64,000 bases of DNA from an uncultured Kordia sp. (GCF_947489565.1 NZ_CANLEA010000015.1:1-64000), one strand, 5' to 3'. Counted from the stretch's first letter, positions 39,516 to 50,438 are shown. Notes: generated by a model from the sequence alone, not told the origin. Program-made: numbers and translations.

Positions 39516-42500
39516 ATGAGTATGCAAATGGACGAAAAAACAATACGAAAAAGCGTTGCCGTTGTCGGATTATCTGGTAGATTTCCGAATGCGGGGAATT
39601 TGAATGTTTTTTGGGAAAAATTAAAGGAAGGCGCATCGTTATATAATTGGCATTCTGATGAAACGCTGAGAGCAGCAGGAATCAAAGAAAGTCAAATTCA
39701 AGATGAAACCTTCATCAAAATAGATACTACTTTACAAGGCGCAGAAACGTTTGATCCTTCATTTTTTGGATACACAAAAAGTGAAGCAAAATACATGGAT
39801 CCGCAAACTCGAATATTACATGAAGAAGTTTGGTTGGCATTAGAAGATGCAAAATGCAATCCTTTTGCGTTTGACAAAAAAATTGGTTTGATCGTAAGTG
39901 CATCCGAGAATCTAGATTGGAAAGTCTATGCGCAAAATCAAAAAAGTGCAAATGTTAGTGCTTATTATCGAAGACAAATTAGCAATGTAAAATTTAGTAA
40001 TACGCTCATATCATATCGGTTAAACCTAAAAGGACCAAGTTACTTTATAGATACAGCTTGTTCCAGTTCTTTGGCAGGAATACACATGGCTACGCGTCAA
40101 TTACTTATGAAAGAAGCATCAATGTATGTAGTAAGCAGTGTTTCTTTAAATTCACGTGATGGCAAAGGATATTACTACCAAGAAGGAATGATTTCCTCAA
40201 AAGATGGTTTTTGTAAACCTTTTGACAAAGATGCTTCAGGAACTTTTTTAGGAGAAGGAACAGGAACGGTTGTCCTAAAACGATTGGAAGATGCCATCAA
40301 AGACGGAGACAGTATTTATGCAGTAATTAGAGGTTCTGCAACTAATAATGACGGAAATAATAAAGTTGGATATACGGCACCAAGTATTGACGGACAAGCA
40401 AGTTGTATTGCATTAGCACATAGAGTTGCCAATATAACTCCAGAAACGATAGGTTATGTTGAAACACATGGAACGGCAACACAAATAGGTGATCCTATAG
40501 AATTAGAAGCACTCAACATTGCGTTCAAAAAGAATACTCAAAAACAATGTGCGATTGGTAGTATCAAATCAAATTTGGGACATTTGGACGCGGCTGCAGG
40601 AATAGCAGGATTTATAAAAACGGTCTTAAGCTTACATCACAAGCAAATTCCGCCAAGTTTACATTACAAAGCACCAAATCCGAAAGTAAATTTTAATCAA
40701 GGTCCTTTTTATGTAAATGATACTTTACAATCGTATCAGCGAAAACAAGCCGAAACTCCATTGCGAGCAGGCGTAAGTTCCTTTGGAATTGGAGGCACGA
40801 ACGCACATGTTATCTTGGAAGAATTTAATACAATCAAAAAAGAGGAATCGCATACGAGTCAGCATCAAATTCCAATAATGCTTTCTGCCAAAAGTACTTC
40901 TTCGTTGATGGAGTATAAAGCAGCACTGATAGGGCATTTACAAAACAATCCTTCTCTAAGTACAATTTCTATTTTCAATGCGTTGCTAGAAAAAGCAGTT
41001 TTTTCTAAGAGAGTTTCTGTAGTTGCGAGCACTAAAGAAGAACTTATCGGAAAGTTGCAAGAATTGACTCCAGATGATGTTGTACGTGGAGATGATGAAA
41101 ATACGAAGCCAAAATTAGTATTTATGTTTCCTGGACAAGGAAGTCAATACGAAAATATGGCATACGAACTCTACAAAGAGAATTCATTTTTTGCAGCTAT
41201 TATTGATGATGGACTCAACATTTTGTCAGGCATAAATAATAATGACTATAAAAAAGTGTTATTTTCTGCACTTTCAGAAGAAGAGACTTCCGGCTTACTA
41301 CACACAACTGAGTATACGCAACCGTTGGTCTTTTTGATTGAATATGCGTTGGCAAAATTACTGATGGATATCGGAATTCAACCAACAACCATGATTGGAC
41401 ATAGTTTGGGTGAATATACGGCAGCATGTATTTCGGGCGTTTTTTCATTAGAAGATGCTTTGCAATTGTTAGTTTACAGAGCTGCTCTTATGGAACAAAC
41501 CGAATCGGGCAAAATGATTAGTGTCAACTGTTCGGAAGAAGAAATCATTGCGTATTTAAATTCAGATGTAAGTATTGCGGCGATAAATGCACCAAATGCT
41601 GTCGTATTATCAGGAACAACAACTGCCATTGAAAACTTAGAAACGATATTTAAATCACTTCGTATTGCTACAATACCGTTAAAAACTTCCAAAGCTTTTC
41701 ATTCGCCTACCATGGATGCAATTCTGGATGATTTTCAACAAAAAATAAGCACAATTACATTACACGAACCTCAAATTCCGTTCATTTCCAACCTCACAGG
41801 AAAAACAATCACATCCGAGGAAGCGATTTCACCAAAATATTGGGTTTCACATATCCGAAATGCAGTATTATTTTCAAAAGGAATGAAAACGTTAGAAGCA
41901 GCTAACTATGATGTATTCTTGGAAGTAGGACCTGGAAATATATTGAGAAATCTATATCATCGCAATGTAACAAATTCGTCAGGGAATGCACTAAGCATCC
42001 TAAAAGATGCAAAGAATACAGAAAATGAAGCTACATGTTTTGTCAAACAATTGGGTATGTTGTGGAGTTATGGCATACATCCACAATGGAATAAATTCCT
42101 TCCAATACATTCACAAGAAAAGACAAAGTTGCCTAACTATGTTTTTGAAGATATTACATTTCCATACAAAATTGATGTATACAGAGAACTCAACAAAGAA
42201 TTTGATTTCAGTATAAAAAATGATAAAAAACCATTTAACCAATGGTTTTATACCACCAATTGGAAGCTTACACATCTAGAAAAAACAGAAGAACTATTTT
42301 CTGCGTCCAACACCATTGTATTATTTGCTACAGAAGATGCTTTCTTTACAGAACTTCAACAACAGTTTAGCGCACAAGGAAAAAATGTAATTGTCGTTAA
42401 AAAAGGAGCACAGTATCGCTATGTTTCTGATAAAGAATATAGTATAAATGTAGATAAATCCTCAGATTTTACATTGTTATACAATGATATAAAACTCGAT

Positions 42501-44045
42501 CATGGCACAGTAGATCATTATATATACGGTTGGTCATTATCAAATGCGGAAAAAACAATCGAAATAATAGATGTAGAAAATATAGGAGCGTTGCATGAAG
42601 ATTTCCATGCATGTTTGTACATACTTCAAGCATTTCAATTACAAAAAACACGACAGCGACATAAGTTTACACTTTTAACTCAGCAACAAGTCAATATTCA
42701 TACAAACGAAAAAAAGGACTTCGCTTCTGCAAGTGTAAAAACCTTATTATACGTGGCAATGCAGGAAAATCTAAAAGGATTTAATTGTACCATTGACATT
42801 GACAAAAATGATGAGCAGTTGGTAGAAAAAGTAGCAAATGACATTCTATACAACGCAAAAGACATACAAATTACCTATCGAAATAATATTCGTTGGGCGA
42901 ATTTCTATGAATCTATACAAATACCTACGCAAACAACGTCTTCCATCATTACGGAAAATGGAAACTATATCATTACGGGAGGAATTGGTAATGCCGCAAT
43001 AACATTAGCAACGCATTTAGTAACGACCTATCAAGCAAAAGTCTTTCTTATAGGGAGATCAAGCATGCCAGAAGAAGAAAATTGGGAACAACTCTTACAA
43101 TTGTCTTATCATGAAATTAGAGCACAAAAGCTTGAAAAAACAATCAGATATATAAAATTAGCCACAAAACATAAAGGATTCTTACACTATCTTAGAGGTG
43201 ATATTACAGCATTAGAAGCAACAAGAAACACAATTTCTGAGCTAGAAGCATCACATGGAGCAATAAACGGAATTGTACATACCGCAGGGAATATTGATAG
43301 AAAAACCTATGAATTGGTAGAAAATATTCAGCCTGAAAATGTACAAGCACAAATGGCGCCGAAAGTAAACGGAATCATAAATCTCCATGAAATTGCAAAA
43401 ACGAGTACGCTAGATTTTGTGTGGACGACTTCTAGTTTGTCATCTGTTTTAGGAGGAATTACCTATGCTTCATATGCCGCAGCAAACAGCTGTATGGATC
43501 ATTTTGTATCAGTAATACAGGCAGAGTCAGATCAAAAATGGGTTTCTGTAAACTTAGACGGATTGTCGTTTGGAGACGATGATGAATATATACCAGAAGC
43601 CGAATTTATAAAAGTATTTGAACGCACATTAAATGCAAAAGAAGCACATCAGTGGATTGTTTCCATACATGATATATATGAACGCGATACGCTTCCAAAA
43701 CGCATTGTAGAAAAAATTACATCCACAACAACTGTAAATGGTCTAGAAAATGTAGATGATGACAGTACAGAAGGCAAAAATGTGGCAAACGAATTGCGCA
43801 AATTGTGGATGGATTTCTTTGATAATGAAGAAATTAATCTTGATAGCAACTATTTTGAACTTGGAGGAAACTCTCTTAACATCATAGTTATGCATCAAAA
43901 AATAAAAGAACTGTGGAATGTAGACATCTCCATTGCGCAACTCTTTATGATGCAAACACTCAAAGACATTGTTCAAGAAGTAGAAAAACATCTTGAAAAA
44001 GAAGAAACCATCAGTGTAAATGATGATACCTTAATTGGATTTTAA
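39516..44045 (+). CDS. Type I polyketide synthase module (KS-AT-KR-ACP)
   Basis: The 1509-residue protein has a ketosynthase with DTACSSS (Cys182), VETHGTAT and KSNLGHLDAAAG, so all three catalytic residues are present. The acyltransferase has GQGSQ, GHSLGEY (Ser630) and a SKAFHS motif, which points to malonyl-CoA. The ketoreductase has TGGIGNAA as nucleotide-binding loop (last Gly replaced by Ala), TTSSLSS and YAAAN. The segment that carries LDD in B-type KRs reads IDR, so I do not predict the alcohol configuration. The ACP has LGGNS (Ser codon 43872). The module should add two carbons to the Asp-terminated peptide and reduce the ketone to a hydroxyl, a possible acceptor for the carbamoyltransferase. 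The secreted hydrolase gene starts 18 bp downstream. Confidence 0.95.
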   Translation: MSMQMDEKTIRKSVAVVGLSGRFPNAGNLNVFWEKLKEGASLYNWHSDETLRAAGIKESQIQDETFIKIDTTLQGAETFDPSFFGYTKSEAKYMDPQTRILHEEVWLALEDAKCNPFAFDKKIGLIVSASENLDWKVYAQNQKSANVSAYYRRQISNVKFSNTLISYRLNLKGPSYFIDTACSSSLAGIHMATRQLLMKEASMYVVSSVSLNSRDGKGYYYQEGMISSKDGFCKPFDKDASGTFLGEGTGTVVLKRLEDAIKDGDSIYAVIRGSATNNDGNNKVGYTAPSIDGQASCIALAHRVANITPETIGYVETHGTATQIGDPIELEALNIAFKKNTQKQCAIGSIKSNLGHLDAAAGIAGFIKTVLSLHHKQIPPSLHYKAPNPKVNFNQGPFYVNDTLQSYQRKQAETPLRAGVSSFGIGGTNAHVILEEFNTIKKEESHTSQHQIPIMLSAKSTSSLMEYKAALIGHLQNNPSLSTISIFNALLEKAVFSKRVSVVASTKEELIGKLQELTPDDVVRGDDENTKPKLVFMFPGQGSQYENMAYELYKENSFFAAIIDDGLNILSGINNNDYKKVLFSALSEEETSGLLHTTEYTQPLVFLIEYALAKLLMDIGIQPTTMIGHSLGEYTAACISGVFSLEDALQLLVYRAALMEQTESGKMISVNCSEEEIIAYLNSDVSIAAINAPNAVVLSGTTTAIENLETIFKSLRIATIPLKTSKAFHSPTMDAILDDFQQKISTITLHEPQIPFISNLTGKTITSEEAISPKYWVSHIRNAVLFSKGMKTLEAANYDVFLEVGPGNILRNLYHRNVTNSSGNALSILKDAKNTENEATCFVKQLGMLWSYGIHPQWNKFLPIHSQEKTKLPNYVFEDITFPYKIDVYRELNKEFDFSIKNDKKPFNQWFYTTNWKLTHLEKTEELFSASNTIVLFATEDAFFTELQQQFSAQGKNVIVVKKGAQYRYVSDKEYSINVDKSSDFTLLYNDIKLDHGTVDHYIYGWSLSNAEKTIEIIDVENIGALHEDFHACLYILQAFQLQKTRQRHKFTLLTQQQVNIHTNEKKDFASASVKTLLYVAMQENLKGFNCTIDIDKNDEQLVEKVANDILYNAKDIQITYRNNIRWANFYESIQIPTQTTSSIITENGNYIITGGIGNAAITLATHLVTTYQAKVFLIGRSSMPEEENWEQLLQLSYHEIRAQKLEKTIRYIKLATKHKGFLHYLRGDITALEATRNTISELEASHGAINGIVHTAGNIDRKTYELVENIQPENVQAQMAPKVNGIINLHEIAKTSTLDFVWTTSSLSSVLGGITYASYAAANSCMDHFVSVIQAESDQKWVSVNLDGLSFGDDDEYIPEAEFIKVFERTLNAKEAHQWIVSIHDIYERDTLPKRIVEKITSTTTVNGLENVDDDSTEGKNVANELRKLWMDFFDNEEINLDSNYFELGGNSLNIIVMHQKIKELWNVDISIAQLFMMQTLKDIVQEVEKHLEKEETISVNDDTLIGF

Positions 44046-44063
44046 ACCGCAAAACAAACGCGA

Positions 44064-45968
44064 ATGAAAAGTGGTAAAAACATATTTGTAATTTTTATAC
44101 TCATCAGTCTATGTGCAGTACAATTCAGTATAGCACAAAAACTGACGAAAGAAGATTACACGAAAAAGGAAGTCTATATTGAAATGCGAGATGGAATAAA
44201 ATTGTATACCGCAATTTATACTCCAAAAAATAGCAAACAAGAGTATCCAATCATGTTATCTCGTACCACATGGGGAAATAGACCTTACGGAGAAGATAAA
44301 AAACACAGATACATTTCATATAACAAAACCATGCTGGCAGAAGGTTACATTTTTGTACACCAAGATGTAAGAGGACGTTTTATGAGTGAAGGCGATTTTG
44401 ACAATACGCGCCCTGTGGTTTCTACGACCAATCCGAATGCCGTAGATGAATTGACAGATACGTATGATTCTGTAGAATGGTTGCTAAAAAATGTAAGGCA
44501 CAACAATGGAAATGTAGGTGTCGTAGGAACATCATATCCGGGATTTTATGCAGCCTTAAGTGCAATATCAAAACATCCAGCCATCAAAGCAGTCTCTCCT
44601 CAAGCACCAGTATGTGATTTATTTTTTGATGATATACATCGGAATGGAACTTTCGGAATTTATTTCTGGCCTTCCTTAGATGCTATCGGAGTACAAACGC
44701 CGAATAACACAGACAAATGGTGGGACATGTACAATCTTTCCAAAGTGAAAAATAAAGATGGTTACGACTTTTATTTAAATGATTTAGGAAGCTTAAAAAA
44801 CTCCGACAAGTTTATGAATCCTGAGAATTTTCTCTGGAAACAAGTTGTAGAACATCCAAACTATGATACTTTTTGGCAAGAAAGAAATCCATTGCCACAT
44901 ATGAAAAATATAAACTGTGAAGTATTGGTTGTCGGCGGATGGAATGATATGGAAGATTTATACGGAACCTTAGGTTTTTTCAAAGCAATCAACAAACAGA
45001 ACGCAAATGTAAACCCGTATTTGGTTATTGGTCCTTGGGCACATGGTGATTACCGATATGAAAAAGGAACCTACGCAATTGGAGATTTATATTTTGGAGA
45101 AAATCTAACAACCTACTTTCAAGAAAGTATAGAAGCACCTTTTTTCAGTCGCTATTTAAAAGGAAATGACAAGGATGTAGAAATTCCTAAAATTAGTTTG
45201 TTTGATACAGGATCATTACAGTGGAAACATTTTAAAAGTTATCCAAAAACAACGTCAAACAATACAATTACCTATTACACAGGCGAAAACGGAAAACTTA
45301 CACAAAACAATCCGCAAACTGAAGATGTGGAGGGAATTAGTTATGTAAGCGATCCAAACAAACCAGTTCCATACTCAGCAGATCGTACTTTACAAAAATA
45401 TTCTCCCAAACTATTCGTAGCGGAAGATCAACGTTTTGCTAGCTCACGACCAGATGTCATTACTTTTTCTAGTGAAACATTAAAAAATGATGTACAAGTA
45501 TATGGCGCCATAGAAGCAGCACTTCAAGTGGCTACAGACCAAACGGATGCCGATTGGATGATAAAAGTTATTGATGTATATCCGCAAGAAGAAGTGGCAG
45601 ATAGTCTCAAAATTAATAAAAATGCACTCATGGAAGGATACGAACGTATTGTTCGATGGGACGTGATACGAGGACGTTTTAGAGAAAGTTTTGAAAACCC
45701 AAAACCTTTTGTTCCCAATCAAAAAACAGCGGTCAACTTACAACTATTGGATGTGATGCATACCTTTAAAAAAGGACATAAAATTATGATTCAAATCCAA
45801 AATAGTTATTTCCCGTATTTAGATCGAAATCCCCAAAAATACATTCCAAATATTTACAAAGCAGACGATTCGGATTTTACAAAAGCCAATCACACTATAT
45901 ATTTTGACAGTCACATCAAATTCAATGTAGTAAAGAGTCAAAATTATAAAGAAAAAAACAAAAATTAA
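44064..45968 (+). CDS. Secreted CocE/NonD-family hydrolase (X-Pro dipeptidyl-peptidase-like)
   Basis: A 634-residue protein with an N-terminal signal peptide ending near SIAQ, so it should be exported to the periplasm. The alpha/beta-hydrolase triad is readable as Ser157 (GTSYPG), Asp295 (GGWND) and His327 (PWAHGD), the S15/CocE arrangement. A C-terminal jelly-roll-like region completes the usual length. The family hydrolyses X-Pro peptide bonds, acyl esters or glutaryl amides. The gene lies inside the biosynthetic operon between two PKS genes, and its stop codon overlaps the next start (TAATG at 45966-45970). With a predicted Pro in the product and a PvdE-type exporter nearby, it may trim an exported precursor or detoxify the product. 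This role is inference. Confidence 0.88.
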   Translation: MKSGKNIFVIFILISLCAVQFSIAQKLTKEDYTKKEVYIEMRDGIKLYTAIYTPKNSKQEYPIMLSRTTWGNRPYGEDKKHRYISYNKTMLAEGYIFVHQDVRGRFMSEGDFDNTRPVVSTTNPNAVDELTDTYDSVEWLLKNVRHNNGNVGVVGTSYPGFYAALSAISKHPAIKAVSPQAPVCDLFFDDIHRNGTFGIYFWPSLDAIGVQTPNNTDKWWDMYNLSKVKNKDGYDFYLNDLGSLKNSDKFMNPENFLWKQVVEHPNYDTFWQERNPLPHMKNINCEVLVVGGWNDMEDLYGTLGFFKAINKQNANVNPYLVIGPWAHGDYRYEKGTYAIGDLYFGENLTTYFQESIEAPFFSRYLKGNDKDVEIPKISLFDTGSLQWKHFKSYPKTTSNNTITYYTGENGKLTQNNPQTEDVEGISYVSDPNKPVPYSADRTLQKYSPKLFVAEDQRFASSRPDVITFSSETLKNDVQVYGAIEAALQVATDQTDADWMIKVIDVYPQEEVADSLKINKNALMEGYERIVRWDVIRGRFRESFENPKPFVPNQKTAVNLQLLDVMHTFKKGHKIMIQIQNSYFPYLDRNPQKYIPNIYKADDSDFTKANHTIYFDSHIKFNVVKSQNYKEKNKN

Positions 45969-48900
45969 TGAGTATAGATATTGCTATAGTAGGTGTTTCT
46001 TTTTCAATTGCTGGAATTCATAATTTACAGGAATATTATGAAGCTATTGCAGATGAAACGCTGAACATAAAAGGAATTCCCCATATCCGCAAAGAAGATG
46101 TTGAAGCCAGATTTGGCTCGCAAGATATTGGAAATGCAGGATACTTAGACCGCATCGATTTATTTGATGAAAACTACTTCGGAATTACAAAAGGTGAAGC
46201 CATGCGTATGGATCCTGAACAGCGATTAATGCTGGAACATTCTGTAAAAGCATTGTACAACGCTGGATACACGCGAAAAGAAGTCGCAAACAACAGAACC
46301 GGATTTTTTCATACTTACTATTATTCTTCCTATCGTTACTTTTTTGACGATTTTTCCAATCTATCACTTACTTCACACATGTCAGGAATGATTGGTACAA
46401 AAGTCGCAAATCATTTAGGACTCAAAGGACCTGTAGTTGGGTATGATACTACTTGTTCTTCTTCCTTAGTAGCATTGTATTATGCATGTCAAAGTTTATA
46501 TACGGAAGATTGTGAATATGCCTTTGTAGGTGGCGTGAATTTAGGTGTTGCACATGCACAAAAAGTGGCCGCAGCGATATATTCAAACTCTGAAAAATGT
46601 TTACCGTTTGATGCAAAAGCAGATGGAACTGTTCCAGGAGAAGGTGCTATTTGTCTTTTGTTAAAACCTTTAGACAAAGCCGAAAAAGCGAATGATACCA
46701 TTTACGGAGTCATCAAAGGTGGAGCGATCAATCATGGAGGAGAACGCATTCAAAACATAACTGCGCCAAGTCCATTAGCACAAAAAGAAGTGCTCATTAG
46801 AGCCTGGGAAAAAAGTAAAATTTCTGCGGACGATATTGGATTTATTGAAGCACACGGTACAGGAACTGAATTGGGCGATCCTATAGAATTTGAAGGCATT
46901 CAATTAGCATTCAAAGAGAAAAATAAAACGAGTACTTGCGGAATCAGCTCAGCAAAAGGACAAGTTGGTCATTTAGATGCGATGTCTGGTTTGGCAGGAA
47001 TTGTAAGAAGTTTGGTGAGTTTAAACTATCGCATAAAACCCAAACAGCAAGGTTTTCAGCAACTCAATCCGCACATTCGAACAGAATTACCAAATGTGTA
47101 CGTTCAAGATCAAACAGAAGCCTGGGAAACGGATACAGACAGAATCGTAGGCGTGAGTTCTTTTGGACTTACAGGAACCAATGTACATATGATATTGAAA
47201 GAGCATCAATATCTAGAAACTCAAACAGAATCAAATCATAAAACGGTACACTTTGCGCGACTTTCGACCAAGAGTGAAGCGCTGATGCAGGCAACCAAAA
47301 AGCATTTAATATCCTATATAGAAAACAATACAGAAGTCAATCTAAACGATTTCTGCTATTCATTAAACAAAGTATTTGATGCGGAAGAGGCGGTAACTTC
47401 TTCGTTGTTATTTAGAGATAAAAAAGAATTGATACAAGCGCTTCAACAGCAAAATGTCCATATTCGTAAAAATGAAACGCAGAAAAATGTCATTGTATTA
47501 GTTCCAGGAATTTACGATTGGAATGAAAATGAACGTACAGCGCTTTTAAAAGAATATCCTGAAATATGGATAGAAATTCAAAAAGCAATGCGTGCTGAAA
47601 CGTATGTTGAGAAAGATGATTTTATCAAAAATGTTCTGATTCAGTATGGAATTTTGAAGCATTTCATGCAAATGAAGGACTTTGCAGCGCAGGTTTTATT
47701 TGGCGGACAAGGAAAAATAGTGCAACAATTGCTAGCACTTACAAGTCAACAAGAAAAAGAAAACTATTTGCAAACGATCACAGTAGATAGTTCGACAGAT
47801 TTTAAAACAGCTTCTTTTTTAAACTATCTCAACAATTTAAGTCAGCTTTCAGAAACTATTTTTTACGTCGTTGGAGATCATGGAGAAATGTTGCAAGCGT
47901 TTCAAAGTAAAAGCAAAGAACAACACTTACACAAGTGTTACATGAGTAAAAATCTTTCAGGATATATAGAAATGCAACAACATCTTTTTGATCATGGATG
48001 TTCTATAAAAACACCCGTTGAAAAACGACAATTCATTCAAAATCTTGGACTTCCAGTATTTCTATCCAAACGTCATTGGGTAGAAGGTGTTTCGCTAGAT
48101 GTACCAGATTATGCACCAGCAAGTCAAATAACGACTTCTGAAAAAAACACACAGGAATTCACTGCGGAACAAATTAGTCATCATATCAAAACCGTTTGGG
48201 AACAAACATTACAAATTGAAGCTATAAGCGAACAAGACATCTTTTTTGATATTGGCGGAAGTTCACTCTTAGGTTTAGATGTCATGATGGATATCGAAAA
48301 CATATTTGGAATTCGTATGGAATATCAAGACATATTTGAACAAGATACGATTCAAAAATTAGCAGTTTTTGTTGAAAGTAAGTTGAACGTAGAAGCCAGA
48401 GTATCAGAAACAAAAACAACTTCCAAGAAACAACCATCAATTGATAAAGAAGAGCAGTATAAAATTGCCATTCAAGAAGTGGAAACTCAATCGCTATCTG
48501 TCAAAACATTTCAAACAATTTTCTTAACAGGAGCTACTGGATTTTTGGGAACTTATTTATTGAGAGAGCTTTTAGAAAATACTACGGCAAACATCATTTG
48601 TTTGGTCAGAAAATCTGAAACCAAAACTGCTGCACAACGTTGTTTTGAGAGCTATGAATCGTATTTTGGAAAGAATGGACTATCACTAGCTTACAAAAGC
48701 AGAATTAGAGTAATAGCAGGCGATGTTACGATGCCAGGTTTGGGTATAGAAAATGAGATGGCTTCTATATTCGAAAAAATAGATGTTGTATATCATACGG
48801 CGGCTGCGGTAAATCATTACGGAAAGAAAGAACGATCCGAACGCATCAATTTTCATGGAACAAAGCATGTTTTTGAATGGGCAAAAGCGCATCAAATTCC

Positions 48901-49651
48901 GAATTTCAATCACATATCATCAGTAGCCGTATCAGGTTCTTATATTGAAAATGTGGACGAGATCAATTACAATGAAATAGATTTAGATTTGGGACAGGAA
49001 TTTGGTTCATACATTTACAGTTCTTCCAAATTTAAAGCAGAAATGTATCTGCACGAACAGCAAAATGATGCGATGTCGATCAATATTTTGCGATTGGGAA
49101 ATTTGGGAGGTGATAGTGAACGAGGAAATTTCCAGAAAAACATAGAAAACAATATTGTATACCTACTTTTTAAATCGTTATACAATTCTGGGATTTATCC
49201 TTCCGATTACGAAAGAAACATAGAAATTTCTCCGGTTGATCAAATCGCCAAAGCAATACATTTAATTTCGGCACGTGCCAATAAAGCATTGCAAACATTC
49301 CATTTGTACAAATTTGAAAATCTTACGCTAGAAAATGTAATAAAAGCTTTTCAGTATAACAATATTACGGTGCATCCTTTGGAGCATACTACTTTTGAAG
49401 AACGAATAGCAACCGTGATTTCGGAAACGGATTCCAATAAAATTCCATTTTTTGGCATTGCTCAACAAAGAGAACAAAACATAGAAGCATACACACATTA
49501 TCACATTCAAACCCAAAAAACAGACGCGTTTTTAGCACGTATTGGCTTTCGATTTGAACCAGATGCGATGTATTATTCAAAAATTATAGAACACTGTATT
49601 CGTATGAACTTCTTCAAACCAGAAGAGCAATTACACTTACACACAAAATAA
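45968..49651 (+). CDS. PKS protein KS-(degenerate AT)-ACP with terminal thioester reductase
   Basis: The ketosynthase has DTTCSSS (Cys163), IEAHGTGT and KGQVGHLDAMSG. The ~280 residues after it keep the outline of an AT region, including a post-AT linker ending LSKRHWVEG. Where GHSxG should be, the sequence reads FGGQGK (Gln581), so the AT is almost certainly inactive. An ACP follows (IGGSS, Ser codon 48263). The C-terminal ~370 residues are an NAD(P)H-dependent reductase of the NRPS/PKS release type, with TGATGFLG near 48527, an AAAVNHYG segment and YSSSK as the active-site Tyr/Lys. The chain should therefore leave as an aldehyde or, after double reduction, an alcohol. The start overlaps the preceding stop by one base. 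The ACP must be loaded in trans, perhaps by the AT of the 39516 gene, or the module may only transfer and release. Confidence 0.9.
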   Translation: MSIDIAIVGVSFSIAGIHNLQEYYEAIADETLNIKGIPHIRKEDVEARFGSQDIGNAGYLDRIDLFDENYFGITKGEAMRMDPEQRLMLEHSVKALYNAGYTRKEVANNRTGFFHTYYYSSYRYFFDDFSNLSLTSHMSGMIGTKVANHLGLKGPVVGYDTTCSSSLVALYYACQSLYTEDCEYAFVGGVNLGVAHAQKVAAAIYSNSEKCLPFDAKADGTVPGEGAICLLLKPLDKAEKANDTIYGVIKGGAINHGGERIQNITAPSPLAQKEVLIRAWEKSKISADDIGFIEAHGTGTELGDPIEFEGIQLAFKEKNKTSTCGISSAKGQVGHLDAMSGLAGIVRSLVSLNYRIKPKQQGFQQLNPHIRTELPNVYVQDQTEAWETDTDRIVGVSSFGLTGTNVHMILKEHQYLETQTESNHKTVHFARLSTKSEALMQATKKHLISYIENNTEVNLNDFCYSLNKVFDAEEAVTSSLLFRDKKELIQALQQQNVHIRKNETQKNVIVLVPGIYDWNENERTALLKEYPEIWIEIQKAMRAETYVEKDDFIKNVLIQYGILKHFMQMKDFAAQVLFGGQGKIVQQLLALTSQQEKENYLQTITVDSSTDFKTASFLNYLNNLSQLSETIFYVVGDHGEMLQAFQSKSKEQHLHKCYMSKNLSGYIEMQQHLFDHGCSIKTPVEKRQFIQNLGLPVFLSKRHWVEGVSLDVPDYAPASQITTSEKNTQEFTAEQISHHIKTVWEQTLQIEAISEQDIFFDIGGSSLLGLDVMMDIENIFGIRMEYQDIFEQDTIQKLAVFVESKLNVEARVSETKTTSKKQPSIDKEEQYKIAIQEVETQSLSVKTFQTIFLTGATGFLGTYLLRELLENTTANIICLVRKSETKTAAQRCFESYESYFGKNGLSLAYKSRIRVIAGDVTMPGLGIENEMASIFEKIDVVYHTAAAVNHYGKKERSERINFHGTKHVFEWAKAHQIPNFNHISSVAVSGSYIENVDEINYNEIDLDLGQEFGSYIYSSSKFKAEMYLHEQQNDAMSINILRLGNLGGDSERGNFQKNIENNIVYLLFKSLYNSGIYPSDYERNIEISPVDQIAKAIHLISARANKALQTFHLYKFENLTLENVIKAFQYNNITVHPLEHTTFEERIATVISETDSNKIPFFGIAQQREQNIEAYTHYHIQTQKTDAFLARIGFRFEPDAMYYSKIIEHCIRMNFFKPEEQLHLHTK

Positions 49652-49707
49652 AATAACCGGATTTTTCACGATCAAAATAGAGACTAGAAACCCAAAAAAA
49701 TAAAAAA

Positions 49708-50415
49708 ATGATATATCAAAAACCACAAATATTTATGTTGCACTTCGCAGGAGGTAGCTCGCATTCATTTGTATTTTTGACCAGCAAAATATCTCAAAAA
49801 TTTGAAGTGCATACCTTAGAATTACCAGGAAGAGGAAAACGTTTCAAAGAACAACTACTCACCAACAGTCAAGAAGCAATTGACGACTATGTACAACAAA
49901 TAAGAGCCAAAAGAAATGGCAAACCATTCATTATTTATGGACATAGTATGGGCGCAGCATTGGGATTATTTGTAGCAAAAAAACTAGAAGACTTCACAGA
50001 TTACCCAGAAGCATTAATTACTACTGGAAACCCAGGATTGGGCGTAAAAGATGAAGAAGAAGAAAAAAGAGGAAAACGTCATTTAATGAATGATGAAGAT
50101 CTCAAAAAAGAATTGCGCAGGCTTGGTGGTGTTCCTGAAGAAGTGTTGGGAAATGAAGAGCTTTACGATTTTTTTAGTCCTATCATTCGTGCAGATTTCC
50201 AAGTCGCAGAAGAAGGATATGCGACGGAAAATATCGTCATAAAAGCTCCAATAAAAACCATCATGGGAACCGAGGAAAAGTGCAGTGATCGTTTGGATAA
50301 TTGGAAACGATTTACCGCGAGCTATTGCAATTGTGAATTATGGGAAGGAAATCACTTTTTTATCAACGATCATCCAGAAGCATTAGTACGCATATTAGAA
50401 AAGTCATTTGACTAA
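49708..50415 (+). CDS. Type II (editing) thioesterase
   Basis: A 235-residue stand-alone alpha/beta hydrolase. It starts with the family opening MLHFAGGSS, has GHSMG as nucleophile motif (Ser80) and a late GNHFF histidine (His216). The length matches GrsT/SrfAD-type thioesterases, which remove mis-primed or stalled acyl groups from carrier domains in the cytoplasm. It has no signal peptide. It sits 56 bp after the reductase-bearing PKS gene and 23 bp before the exporter, fitting a housekeeping role for the assembly line. Because both lines lack another stand-alone thioesterase in this window, it could serve either. Confidence 0.93.
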   Translation: MIYQKPQIFMLHFAGGSSHSFVFLTSKISQKFEVHTLELPGRGKRFKEQLLTNSQEAIDDYVQQIRAKRNGKPFIIYGHSMGAALGLFVAKKLEDFTDYPEALITTGNPGLGVKDEEEEKRGKRHLMNDEDLKKELRRLGGVPEEVLGNEELYDFFSPIIRADFQVAEEGYATENIVIKAPIKTIMGTEEKCSDRLDNWKRFTASYCNCELWEGNHFFINDHPEALVRILEKSFD

Positions 50416-50438
50416 GCAATCAACTAAAACAACAAACA

